In this document: in pieces, positions 24,171 through 35,401 of the stretch | How the letters are laid out: each line of letters starts with the position of its first letter | Position numbering within the stretch: position 1 is the stretch's first letter | Notes under the pieces: generated by a model | Database searches by the model: none | What the model saw: only the letters and a program-made list of their open reading frames with translations | Told to the model about the DNA's origin: nothing | Origin: Celoporthe dispersa | Taxonomy: Eukaryota > Ascomycota > Sordariomycetes > Diaporthales > Cryphonectriaceae | Direction of reading: 5' to 3' | Assembly: GCA_016584495.1 (NCBI GenBank) | Contig: WAID01000004.1 | Span: forward strand, 620,001-684,000 | DNA: 64,000 bases | Translations under genes and position numbers: made by a program

Positions 24171-27100
24171 AGTACTCTTAAGGGATTTGGATAATGGAAA
24201 ACTGTACATATGATCTAGAGGGATAACGTTGGATATTGATTCACTTCGATGATACATAATTAATACACATGACTATTATCATGCATAAGAAAATGAGACC
24301 TGTTGCTCAGCTGTGATGTGAGAGACCCAAAAATGCAATATTCTGTTGGCCTCCAACATATCAAGTATCAATCACGGCCTTGTTCCCAAAGAACAGACCT
24401 CATTTATCGATAATTATCTCATGCTTCTCTCTTACTGCATCACGGTATAATTAGGATTTGTCCCACCCCAGACCATTCTGGATGCTTGTGCACCGATATC
24501 CGAGAAATGACTTGTTGAGTCCTCTCAAACAGCCCACATGCGCAACGCACCCTGGGGCTTACCAGCTCCTGTTATTGTCAGCGCAACATTGCGGGGCGCT
24601 GATCAGAATATCGTATCATCTGACAAAGGAACGAATGCTTGGTCTCGCCCCACTGTATGAAGTCATCGAAGGAAGCAAAAAATCTCTCAACAGGTCGCAT
24701 GGTAGCTTGTTGCGGATTCGTGAGCCTGCCTCGCCGGTCCACAGACGGCTTGGCGCACCTCTCCGTGTGTGCAGCCTCGCTCCTTTACTAGAGATATTTT
24801 CAGTGCATGTATTTTTGATCGATTTCACTGGACCGTGTTTGGGCGGGTAGGGCCAAAATAGAAGGAGATCGACATCTGATTTTCTTCTGTGTGTAATACT
24901 CGCATGATCGCATGGAGAAGATTGATTGTCATAGATCCTAGAAACCCCCCTGGTGATCATCTTGACATGTTCATTACAACACAGCTGTCTACAGGCCACC
25001 GAAAGGAACAAGATCAAGTTATCCGTATGCATGAAATCTGCTCGGGTACTGTTGACGTGCTCAGTATGATACGGTGGGTAATTACATGGGCGACCTGACC
25101 AATCGGCCAGGGACAACTCTACTCAGATCCATGTCTGAATGTGCTCCAAAATGAGGACGGTCTAGCCGACGAATTGCTTGCGGTTGTGCGCTACGTTTTC
25201 TACGACCTCTCGGGTTGCTGGCTTATGTATTTTCCAGGCAAGGTCGGAGTGATACCATGCCTCTCAGCAGGCCATGATCAACTGAATGACCAGCCTTTCG
25301 GACCTTTTCACGGTATAGGAGAACAGGGTGCCAGTCTAGAAGGGTATTTCGATATCCCAGATGATGACATGACCAAGGACAATCAAGATATTTCTTTTCA
25401 TCTGCTTGAACTTGTTCTCCAGGGCAAATCCCACAAAGACGCTTGACACATGAATGCATTGTGCTGTAGTTGGTGCAGTTACCTAATTACCTCGTTCTTG
25501 AAAACTGAGTGCCGTATGATTATAGACGCTCTTCTATGATTAAACTTTTATATGGAAGCTAATGGCTTAGAAGTACATGATGAACGTAGTCGACCGTTAT
25601 ACGTAACCCAGTCGAGAGCAAGCCCAAGCCAACTTCCATCATTCCACACTTATTCGTCCCTCTGAGCTCTGTAAGTATGAAGGAGCGGCAAATTCCAGGT
25701 TCTCAAAACTCGCTACTCTCTATCTTCATGTTGAGAATATAAGTGGCATTTTGAAAATCCCTTGTACGCCTAATTTCACTACCAAAATTACCTCCAGAGA
25801 ATATTCGCTTGATAATCGATCTGAATCGTGTTGGAGGGCGGATCATGCTCACTCAACAAGAGGGTACCTTCTTCTCAACTGACTCAACCAGTTTAGTCTC
25901 TCATTTCAGCATGAGTACTGTGGTCTTCTCTGTACCAAGTGACTTGCATGTGTGCTTTATTCATCCTTCTGAAGAGTTCACAGTGAAGGAAGCCGCCGAC
26001 CTGGAATATGCCACTTGAAGCATGCATGCAGACAGTCTTTCTGGCGATCCAGCAGCGCAAGTAATCCTCCAATCTCAACCCCCTGTTCTCTTTTTTTTAA
26101 TCCTTGCAGTCGGTGCTTTTCACACGACGGCTCTCCGTCTGGTGTTGAGCTGCTAGGATAAAGCGCCCGTGTGAGGCGAGACGGTGACTCCGAGTCTGAC
26201 CTGAAGTGTGCACATTCACAGCGCCTATCACGATTCAAATCATTTCCAAAAATCAAGGCGTAGAATCTCGTACGTCTCAAATTACACATAGGGTTACTGA
26301 TACAGCTTTGACCTCAGCCTTCGGGTACAGCTCCCGCACCTCCTTGGAGCAGCTTGCCATCCGTTCGCGCTGGCTAACTAGCTAGCACACCCAAGGTGGC
26401 GAAATCAAATTCTCAGTCTCGAAGCTTTCGGAAGGCCAAACATCTCATCAAGCCTCGAATTAATAGCCGCTAGAGAGTGTGGTGAAGTGCGGAGCTTGAG
26501 AGCAGATGTTGAGCCAGGCTTTTCAGTAGGCTACGAGCGCTTCACATGATTGGCAACGACCACCAACAACATTAACGGAGATGTTGGGTGAGACTGATAG
26601 GGGGTCCTTTGAGGCCGAATTAATCTTCCAGGTTACGGCTTGTTTGGAGTGAAACGCTAGGAAAGCCTCGTTGCTCGCAAGGCCAGATAGAAGCTGAGTG
26701 GGTGTCTTCAGACCACATCTAAACCAATGTCTCAAGACCGCCTCAAAGATTCATGTAGAGTGTTGAACCTCACCACTGAGAAATAAAAAAGCTGGTGCGG
26801 AATTCACGAAACACGGTAATTAATAGGGGCAGATGGCTCGCAAATCAAGGTGTATTTGTGTCAAAGCTCTGTATGCATAAAGCACTCCCAGCATCTCTAG
26901 ATGAGCGTTCTGCTTGTTTTCACAATGTAGTCATGCTGATCACTTGATCACGTGAATAATCTCGTGCAGATTGACATCTGCCGGTTATAACATTGGCTCT
27001 CCGACGTTACACAAGAATGCAAAGCCGGCATACAAATTGGGCAGCCTTCCTTATGTCAGCAGCAGAACTACATGTCGTGATGCTCAAGACAGGACTTGCA

Positions 27101-27577
27101 ATCTAGTCGCCGTTGAGATCATGTCACCAAGAGCCTGATAAGTCTGGAATGTTCTTCAGCTATCTTTCGAGGGGTGAGGGAAAACTCTTCGTGTTGATTC
27201 CTACCTGGCAAAAGGTAATCACTTGCTTGCTTAGTCAAGTCTGCAGGATCAGAGGCAAATGATCAAAGAGCTAATGAAATAAATTGTTCAAAAAGCCAAT
27301 GCTATGAACGTGTAGTGCTAATGGAAAGTAAACAGGACAACATGTGACGCTAATGAAATGTGGGATTGATGATGTATGAAATGTGCTGTCATGAGTCGAG
27401 TCGTTAGGCATGTGTTGTTGCAAGACTTGGTATCGATGTTGGAAGGGGGACAGACAATCTGGCAGTGTGTGATCATGAACGAAACATCCAATAATACCGG
27501 GAGACCCCTTGAAAAGTAGGAAAGTATTTATGAAAAAAATTCGTGTCCCTTTGGCCAGCGACATCAGCTCGAACCAT
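24171..27577. other. Long gene-poor intergenic region
   Basis: This 3.4-kb region has only short, overlapping frames without domain features (for example 24616-25116 minus, 25141-25446 plus). It is relatively A/T-rich, with no terminal repeats or transposase fragments that I could see. It may contain decayed sequence or untranslated regions. Confidence 0.45.
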
Positions 27578-28919
27578 TTATGCGGCAGTCGAACACTGGG
27601 CAGACAGGGTATAAAGATCATTGAGCTCGTCTGAAGGCGGCGGCTGCTGGGGACGGCCAAGGTCAACCGACACGGCCATGGCGCCCCAGCGGACCCTACA
27701 GCTCTTCTCCTCTGCCAGGCCGATCTCGTCAAGTCTGTACCGCTTGGTTGTCTTGTGCATGTGTATGTAACCATGCAGGTGATCCAGCCAAGCAGATCTG
27801 TACTGCTCACGTCCCTCAAGGACGATGTCGATCCGTTTCTTCGCCTCGAGACACTCCTTGGCAGCATCCTTGATGACGGAGATGATATCTCTGCCTTCGT
27901 AATTGGCTCTCTGGTGGATGTAATTCTTGGTGACTCCGGCCTTCTCTTCTTTGTAGAACCTGGTGATCTCGTCAGTGGAAAGATGCTCAGCAGCATGGTA
28001 CGGAGGGCAAAGCTTACGAAAGCACATCATTGCAAAGGTTCAGGACTCGACCTATGTCCGGGATGGCCTCGAGGAACATGCCGATGTCGGGATGGGTAGT
28101 CTTTGGAAAAGTGAAGTATGCGTAGGCGTCCGGTACGCCTTCTCTGTCCCGAAAGTAATGAGGCCAGCGGCGACCACCCTTGGTCGGCACCATGGCCTGG
28201 AACTCTGGTCTCTCCTCCAGCTCATTGCAGTTGATGAAAGCAAGAGAAGATAGGATAATGAAGTTGGCAGTCGCATTGTCCCACTCGTCGTAGGTCGACC
28301 GCAGGACGTTGGCATATCCATCCAGGACGATGTTGGGTTGTTTCTCGCCAGAGTAAAAGCGTTGTTGAAATTGGCGCACGTCTTCTTTCATAGGCAGATC
28401 ATCGATCTGGGTGCCAAGCCATGTGTGAAGGCCCGTGTACACTTGTGCTCCGAGAGGCAGGGTGGGATAACATATCTGTAATAGGTAGAGGTCAGTCATA
28501 ATTATGATCCTTACGGCTCTGAGGAAAGCTGGCTGGGAAGAGGGGGCAGAAAGAGGACGGAGAGGATAGTGAGGAGGAGAGGGGGATAGGACTGGTCTTA
28601 CGGCTGCGTAAGTGAAGCCAACTTCAAAACACCGGCGAGAGTGTGCGCTTGTAAGATCAACTCCGGTCTCCTTAGCCCTCTGGAGCATTGTTTTCCAGAG
28701 AGCATCGTTCTTGACCCGAGGGGGGGTCTTGTAGCCGATGTCTCTGAGAAACTTGATGATGACAGCTCGAAGTTCCGACTCTAGAGTCTTTGGCTCCTCT
28801 GGCTTTGGCACATCTGGGATGGTCCGAGGCTTGTCTGGCTCATTGTGTGACGCCACAACACTAACAAGCTGCGAGACATACGGAGCGGATGGAAACTGAC
28901 CCATGATGAGGGAAGACAT
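27578..28919 (-). CDS. Tri5-family sesquiterpene synthase
   Basis: A terpene cyclase of the trichodiene/longiborneol synthase family (Pfam Tri5), about 384 residues after two introns (about 28477-28602 and 27958-28018), close to the family's usual size. The Asp-rich segment is QIDDLPMKEDV; the Mg-binding NSE triad is intact in NDVLSFYKE, rebuilt exactly across the second intron. The C-terminus has the expected HGYIHMHKTTKRYRL block. It acts on farnesyl diphosphate in the cytosol, giving a cyclic sesquiterpene; which one cannot be told. The family is not limited to trichothecene makers, and no other trichothecene-type gene is visible here, so it should not be read as evidence of that pathway. 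The 5' leader is an extreme polypyrimidine tract. The first intron is a multiple of three and open, so it can be mistaken for coding. Confidence 0.88.
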
Positions 28920-29055
28920 TCAATGATTTTGGAATAAGAGAGGAAGAGGGGAAGAGGGATGGGGAGGCACAGATAGAGAGAGACAGAGAGACAGAGAGAC
29001 AGACAGAGAGGGGGCAGGAGGATGAGGGGAGGGGAGAGGGAGAGAGGAATAAAAA
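28920..29055. repeat. Polypurine/polypyrimidine tract upstream of the terpene synthase
   Basis: About 135 bp of almost pure purine on the plus strand (repeats of gaga and gacagaga), which is the CT-rich leader or promoter of the minus-strand terpene synthase. Such tracts are common in strong filamentous-fungal promoters. Confidence 0.8.
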
Positions 29056-30241
29056 GTGAAAACGGCCAGGACGAAAAGACAACGGATGATGTGCCCAACC
29101 TTGATTTCCCTACCATCCAACGGCTCAGTATATCTCGAGCTGCCGACGGGCCGACCACTGTGGGCCGGACTGGGGCGAACCGTTCTGCTGGGACGCACAC
29201 GGCCGAGGGACTTTGCTCCTACTCGCAATCGCTCTCTGAGAGGAGACAGGAGTAGCACCCTGGAATACTCGTATGCATCTAATGATTGGCTGTTCGTGGC
29301 CCCATACTTCATCAGATGTTCTTCCCCCCATCGTGACTAGCTAAATGCTGCTCACGTTCTAACACGTTATCAATTCAAAAGTACATAAAGCTAAATCCCC
29401 AAAGTCAACCCTCTTCCTTCAACTCTAACAAGATTTGCAGGTGGGGAATAGCCATCCTCTTCTGTCCTTTTTATTTATTTATTCTTATTACAATCCAAGG
29501 CGTGGAAGGAAAAAAAAAGTCTCGTAGGAGTCGTCTTGTGTGTAAGAGTTTCACCTCCAGGGGAGAGAGAAGGAAGAAGAGAAAAAAGAAAAAATGAAGG
29601 GAGAAAAACGACCACCACCATCTTTTGCGGAGTATATCTCGTGATAATATGCCCTCTGTATAATGCAAAACCAGTGTTTCGCAAAACAGGCCATGGATGT
29701 ACCCTCTGTAGCCTATGACATTGCATCTGTTAGACGGCCATCTGCGCATGCTGCGGGAAGCAGTACCATGATACTGTTGTATTCTCTGGGCCTGCCCACA
29801 CCCCCAAGTGGAGCATCACGAGCCCAGCGAATCCCAGAGGCTTTCTGTCTAATAGTTAAATGTCGGTTATAGCAGCGTGGAGCCGAGACCGGGGAGCAGA
29901 CCATACGGGGAGGGCTCGAAACAGCAGGCGAGTACCGAGACCTGTCATTTGCCTGTCAAGACGCATGCATGGCTGCGGCCACGTTCATGATACGTGCATG
30001 GTCACAACAGAGGGGGAGTCGCTTCGGTGTACCCACACCGTTGGTTGTCTCAGTCCCTGGACCTGGCGAGGTCCACTCCTCCCGAAGCGGCACACCGTGA
30101 CGGCGCGAGGTTTCTTCTCCACCATCCCTCGTGCCACGCCTGCAGGACGATGGCAATGTGGTACCCCAAGACCCTATTGCGCCATATGGTGGTTCCCGTC
30201 GTGGAGAGCACGAGGTGCTTACCTCTTTGGCGGGGAGGAAT

Positions 30242-30277
<36 letters not shown>

Positions 30278-31816
30278 CCTCTCTCCTTCTCAGAGATGGA
30301 CTGATGGAATTTCGAGGGTGTCTTCTTTCTTCTTTTTTTTTTTCCTTTTTCTTCCCCTTGGGCTGGATATAAAGTACGGATCGGATCCCTTTCCCTCCCC
30401 CTCCCCCAAGCGCTGATACGAGTACTCCTAATTTACTATCGAACGACACATGATACAGTGACAAGAAAGGCAGCCCACCCGCCCTTGTGGCTGACCGTAT
30501 CTGATCGCTGTGTCCTTGCAGGCCTTTTTTTCCTTCCGTTTCCACTCGCTTGTGCAGAATCTGGTCCCCGGTGAGTCGCCACCGAGGAGGAGAAGAGCAA
30601 GGCCCCGCCGAGCCTGGCTAGCGATGCCCAAAAATACCCACAGCACTGCGGCAGGAAGCGCGTGGTTATCACATCTCATCATGCCTCGTGGCTCTGGGGG
30701 ACCTCTTCACCGCAGCATTCAGAGCGTGCTCGTATAGGCCAACCTATCCTTGGCAGACCACCTGTCGGTGGGTCCCCTCTGGCCAGCACATTCTGGGTCC
30801 GTTCGAAAAAGGGGCTTTCTCCGCGTCGTTGTAATTGGACGAGGCACTTTGGTCTGCAGGTCTGAGGAGAGAGGAGGGTACAAAAGAGGAAAAAAAGATA
30901 ATAATAACTGGCATAATCAGACGATTCCTCGGCGCTGCTCCGTTGCGGTCAGCCATGTCTTGTCTCCCCGGGGACGGTCTGCACGAGGCAGCAGTGACTT
31001 CTGACCTCCCACCTCTGGCGTCTTTCCCGTTTTGGCACGCTCTCGAGCCGGATGTTTATGGGTTCTCCCCCGCTCTTGATGGATCGTTACTACACCGTAT
31101 CCGTCCTCTGCAGCACCAGATGACCACTGTATCATCGGATGGATCGTGGCCATGCCTTGCGTTGGTCTCTACCAGCGTTTTGCTCAGCTTCGTGCCGCTA
31201 TTAGGACCCAGAAAAGGTAGAATCCTCCGGCTAAAGGCGGACAGCGGATTGGACCAGGTGCTGCCGTTGGACTGGAGGAAGCGGACCCGTCTGGGGTCCT
31301 TGACACCTCTCAGTGACCATGCCCATTCTGGACCGTTCGAGACGGAGAGGAGGCTCGCTTGGCTGGGCAGCGGTGCAGGGGTTGGGAGGGGAGAGGGGTC
31401 AGGCATTGTCGGTCAGAGTTTGTCTGAGCCCCTGACCACGCGGCATTCCGGCTTCACCTTGTGCAAAGATGAGCGGACAGCCGAAACTTAAACTGCTTAA
31501 CAGATGGCGGCCAGGTCCGTACGAGAATCTTGTTAAGGAAGTTCTACCTCGTAGGGACTTTGTCTTCACTCTTGTCCTGTTGTATCCTGGCAGGAAGATG
31601 CATCATATTCCTCGCAGTATATACGAGTAAGTAGTTAGTCCATCGTGGCTCGGCGACGACGCAGAGGGAGGCCGACCGACAGGGCCTCTGGGGGGACCCA
31701 ATATAATCAGGTGGTTCGCAAGGCAATATATCCCCCTCCCCAAACTTTGTCGAGGGAGATCTGCTGCAGTGTCATCAATCGTTAATCACACCTCGAAACA
31801 TCATCATCAAACCAAC
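29056..31816. other. Long intergenic region with microsatellite
   Basis: No gene supported. An open frame at 30835-31491 (plus) has no family features and opposes an equally long antisense frame. A (CT)n microsatellite is listed separately. The SDR-like gene promoter lies at the 3' end. Confidence 0.45.
30242..30290. repeat. (CT)n microsatellite
   Basis: A run of about 17 ct dinucleotides with flanking CT-rich sequence, followed by T-rich and C-rich tracts up to 30410. Confidence 0.9.
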
Positions 31817-33079
31817 ATGGCTCTCCAGATCACCGCGAATACGATTCCATCTCTGGAGGGGAAAGTCGCTATCATTACCGGTGAGTTGACCGAACTCTAT
31901 ATCACCTCTGACCTATCATATTCCCGAGCGGAGCCGGAGTCATGTCCACTCTGATGATCACTAAGGCGAACTTACTCTGCAGGCTGGGGGGCAATCAAAG
32001 GCCGAAGCTGACACGCTGTGTGTGTATCACGATTAGGAGGCTCCTCGGGTATTGGTTTAGCCACCGTCAGGCTCTTGCTAGACAAAGGCGCCAAGGTCCA
32101 CAACATTGATATCAGCGAGCCCAACGACGAGGATGCGGACGACTGGGAGGAGTGGGGAAATTTCCACATCCACAAGCTCGACGTCACGAACTGGGCGGCC
32201 CTGCGTGACGCCTTTGACAGCATCGGCCATGTGGACATGGTCTTTGCCAACGCCGGCATCTCAGACGTGGGGCACAACTTCCTCGACGATGAGTTTGGCG
32301 ACGACGGCAGCCTGGCGGAGCCATCGCGCAGCTACGAGGTAATCGACGTGGACATCCGGGCGGTGCTGAACACCGTCAAGCTGGCTCACCACCAGATGAA
32401 GAAGCACAAGGTCAAGGGGAGCATTGTCATCACAGGAGGCTCGGGTGGCTACTGGGCTGACCCGTTGGTCAAGATTGCATCTCTGGCCTGGACCGGAGTA
32501 CGTTCTTTTCCCTTTTTTTTTTTTTTTTTTCCTTCCTTTTTTCCCCTTTTTTCTTTCTCACCCTTTTGGTTGATCTCAGGAAAAGAGGACAGGCTGATGC
32601 TAAACAATGACGGACAGCAACTCGGCCTCGTGAGGGTCCTGCGCCATGTCCTCGAGAAGGACAACATTACCATCAACGCGGTGACTCCGGGGGCGACCGT
32701 CACGAGGATGGTTCCCTTCCGGCCTGTCATAGCCTGGATGCGCAACGAGCTGCCCCTGAGCACGCCCGAGACCGTGGCTCTCGCCCTCATCTACTCGGCG
32801 ATAGCGTCCCAGACCCGTCGTGTCGACGTCTACGGCCTGGACACGGAGGAGATGCTGGATGTTGCGGATCGCTGGAATGGTCGGGTTATTCAGGTGCTGG
32901 GGGATGAGTTTCGCGAGATCGAGGAGCCCCTGGCAGACAGCAGGGAGTCCTGGTTCGGAGAGCGTTTTGCGCGCTTAACGAGAAACCAACAGGCGGCGTG
33001 CGATGTTACAAATCACAAGGCCAAGGTGCGGGTGCCTGACAGAGGGCAGACGGGGGATACGAGCGAGTCTGACGCCTGA
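31817..33079 (+). CDS. Short-chain dehydrogenase/reductase-like protein, atypical active site
   Basis: Three exons (31817-31880, 32037-32497, 32618-33079), about 328 residues. The cofactor motif TGGSSGIG is rebuilt across intron 1; VDMVFANAGIS is the NAG motif, and INAVTPGATVT is the usual PG segment. This is a Rossmann-fold NAD(P)-binding protein. The region that should hold the catalytic YxxxK reads ASLAWTGQLGLVR, so by alignment to the following GLVR both Tyr and Lys are missing. Intron 2, carrying a long T tract, begins just at this place. The C-terminal extension after about residue 280 is polar and not typical. Either it is a non-catalytic family member, or sequence was lost around the intron. 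It could serve the nearby terpene synthase, but this is conjecture. Confidence 0.8.
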
Positions 33080-34045
33080 TGGGCGGTCTGAGGACCCATC
33101 GCGACCCTGAGCGAGGGAGCAGGCAAACCATGGTTTTGTCTCCTCTCTGCGTGCCTCGAGCCAGGAACTGTGTTCCCGCTGCAAGAGCAGCGGCGCCAGC
33201 CCACACGCAGGAGGAAATTTATGGAGAGCCGGGACTCTATTGATGTGACAAGTCAAGAAAAAAACAAAAAATACAAGCGAAATGTGCAGCACGAAGAGGA
33301 TGAATAGCAGAGGAGCAGGGTCTATATCTCCAAGGGGGTCATCAGTCATCCTACTTGTTGGTCATGCTACCTTTTTTCTTACACAGATAAGATGACCTAT
33401 ACCAGCGAGGTATGGCTCCTCCGGAAATACGAAGTCTCCTCTCTGGATTCGTAGCCCTCACCCGTGGGTGTGGACCTCACTCACAGGAGACTTTGCGTCT
33501 AAGTTGGGCCTGTAAACCTTGCTTCATATATGTGTCTCAGAGTGAGAGAGGAGCGAAGTGTACTATTCTGGGAGTATACATGCTATGTAATAGTACATAC
33601 ACACACACGCATTACACGCAGAGAGAAGAAGAAGGTGGTGGCAACACCCCTGGCCCGGCGGCTGTAACCATCGCATTACTCCGCGCATCCCTATCATTTC
33701 TTCCCGATACTATACTCTAGTACATAGTGGGCAATATGTGCTAGGTAGTAATGTACCAGGTAGTAAGTTTCCGGCTGCGCCCCCAGGTAACAGTATCAGT
33801 GGGGTCGCCAACCATGCGAGGAGCCCCGCAGGACGTAACCAACGTGCGCGAAATACGCATAAAGAGGCCACTAGGGCGGAGGTCCAGACAGGCCCAGACA
33901 ATGGGACCGTTGCTTTCTCTGCTGTGACGACAAAGTTGACCCTAGCCAGCGGAGAGTGTCCGGCAGGTAGGTGATCGTCGAAGCATGTGACTGTCTTTTT
34001 CTTCCTTTAGGGACTCCCCGCCGCTTCCTGCTGCACCGCTCCCCC
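33080..34045. other. Intergenic between convergent genes
   Basis: Contains 3' ends of the SDR-like gene and the cyanide hydratase. Short frames on both strands look spurious. A small (ca)n run occurs near 33598-33610. Confidence 0.5.
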
Positions 34046-35401
34046 CTACAGCCCCGAGAGGGCCCTGCCTGCGCTGGCGGCAGCAGCAGTGGGGTTGCTG
34101 CTGCTGCTGTGGTGGTGCTTGTTGTTCCTCCTGCCGGCAGCTCCCTGATACTCATGGTCAGGCCTGGCATCCAGCGGTCTGTCGAGGCCAAGGCGGTGGG
34201 CGGTGGAATAGGTCGCGATGCCTCCGTCCGGGTCCGCCTCGGTGACCAGCTCCTTGCGCCTGGTGTCCACCAGGAGGCGGATGAGGTCGGGGCGCATGTA
34301 GTGGCCAGCAAAATCAGCAATGACCTTGGTCAGGTGGGTCTCATCGAGATCGATGTCGACAAAGAGGAGCCCGTCGAAGTCCTTGTCCGGCCTGACGGCC
34401 AGGCTACCGTCTGGGCGATAGATGCGCGCGTGGCCATTGTAGGGAGACGGGTCCGTCTCGGGCTCCACGCCCTCGGGGGTCGTCTTCTTGAGACCCTCGA
34501 TGCTCAGCCGTTGGAACGGGGCTAGGGTCCATGTCCCTGTCTCGTAGGCGTAGGCAGGGGTGACGAGGTCTGACGCAGTATCCGCGTAGTTTGTGGCAGG
34601 GTCTGGCGCAACCTGGCGCTCGACGCCAGGGTAGACTGGCCACGCAGCAACATGGATCTGCTCCCCGGCCGACACGTTAAGCGACTTGAGGAAAGGGTTC
34701 ATGTTCTCCCAGCAGTTAAGCTGGCCGAGGCGCCCGATCCCCGTCTCCGTGACGGAAAGGAACGTATCCCCGGACCCATCGCCGTAGACAAGCTTTTCCA
34801 CATGGGTTGGCTTGATCTTGCGACGGTGGTTGATCACGTTGCCCTCGGGATCAATCAGCGCCTGTGCCAGGTAGAGGGTGGCGTGATCAATCTCAGAGAA
34901 CCCCAGCGATACGTAGATTTGGTTATCGCGGGCCGCTCGTCGGATGCGCCGGAACTCCTCCGAGTCGACGGGAAGAGAGCTCTCTCGATACTTCTTGAGC
35001 ATCGGGAGGCTCTGGAGGTAGTTGACCTTCCACATCCAGTAAGGGTAGCCAGGAATCCCTAGTGATTGTCCCATGTAAGCTGACTGAAGAGTAGCTCTTT
35101 GTTATTTTATCCATTTATCATTCTCATTATTATCATTATCATGATTACTATCATCAATATCATAAGAGAGTAATATACACACTTACAAACTTCAGGAAAC
35201 GCAACCAGCTTGCAGCCCGCCTGGCCTGCCTCGTTGATGAAGTTGATGGTCTTCTGGACACTGGCCTCGAGGTCGAACCACTGTGGTTGCTGCATGTCAG
35301 CGCACGCAAGATTTCTCCACACACGAGGTTTGGTTGGGATAAGGATGACCTACTCCTGGCTCGGAGGTAACAGCAGCTGCTTTGTACTTGGTGATGGGCA
35401 T
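34046..35401 (-). CDS. cht: Cyanide hydratase (nitrilase family)
   Basis: Exons 35401-35354, 35280-35187 and 35058-34046 encode about 384 residues; both introns (35281-35353 and 35059-35186) restore family sequence, the second joining FPEVWIPGYPYWMW. The nitrilase triad is visible: Glu in VAFPEV, Lys in NHRRKIKPTHVE, Cys in LGQLNCWENMNPF. The protein matches fungal cyanide hydratases, which add water to HCN to give formamide (EC 4.2.1.66) and form large helical oligomers; related arylnitrilases are the alternative. The C-terminus after VTEADPDGG is variable, with His and Ser runs, as is usual outside the catalytic core. Such enzymes help fungi tolerate cyanogenic plants. The second intron is rich in a tandem tat-type repeat (plus-strand tatcat). 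Confidence 0.93.

Noticed and set aside
23601..24257. Minus-strand Gly/Val-rich frame of 218 codons
   Set aside because: Antisense to the phiA-like gene and produced by its strong third-position C bias.
24616..25116. Minus-strand frame of 166 codons
   Set aside because: No recognisable motif, no promoter signal, and a composition like the surrounding non-coding DNA.
28980..29010. CRISPR-like short direct repeats (gacagaga units)
   Set aside because: Simple-sequence repeats without spacers in a eukaryotic genome; a microsatellite, not an array.
30835..31491. Plus-strand frame of 218 codons in the intergenic region
   Set aside because: No domain, poor start context, and an equally long antisense frame; not enough to call a gene.
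27578..33079. Trichothecene-type gene cluster
   Set aside because: Only a Tri5-family cyclase and an SDR-like gene are present; no P450, acetyltransferase or regulator of that pathway is visible, and the family is broader than that pathway.
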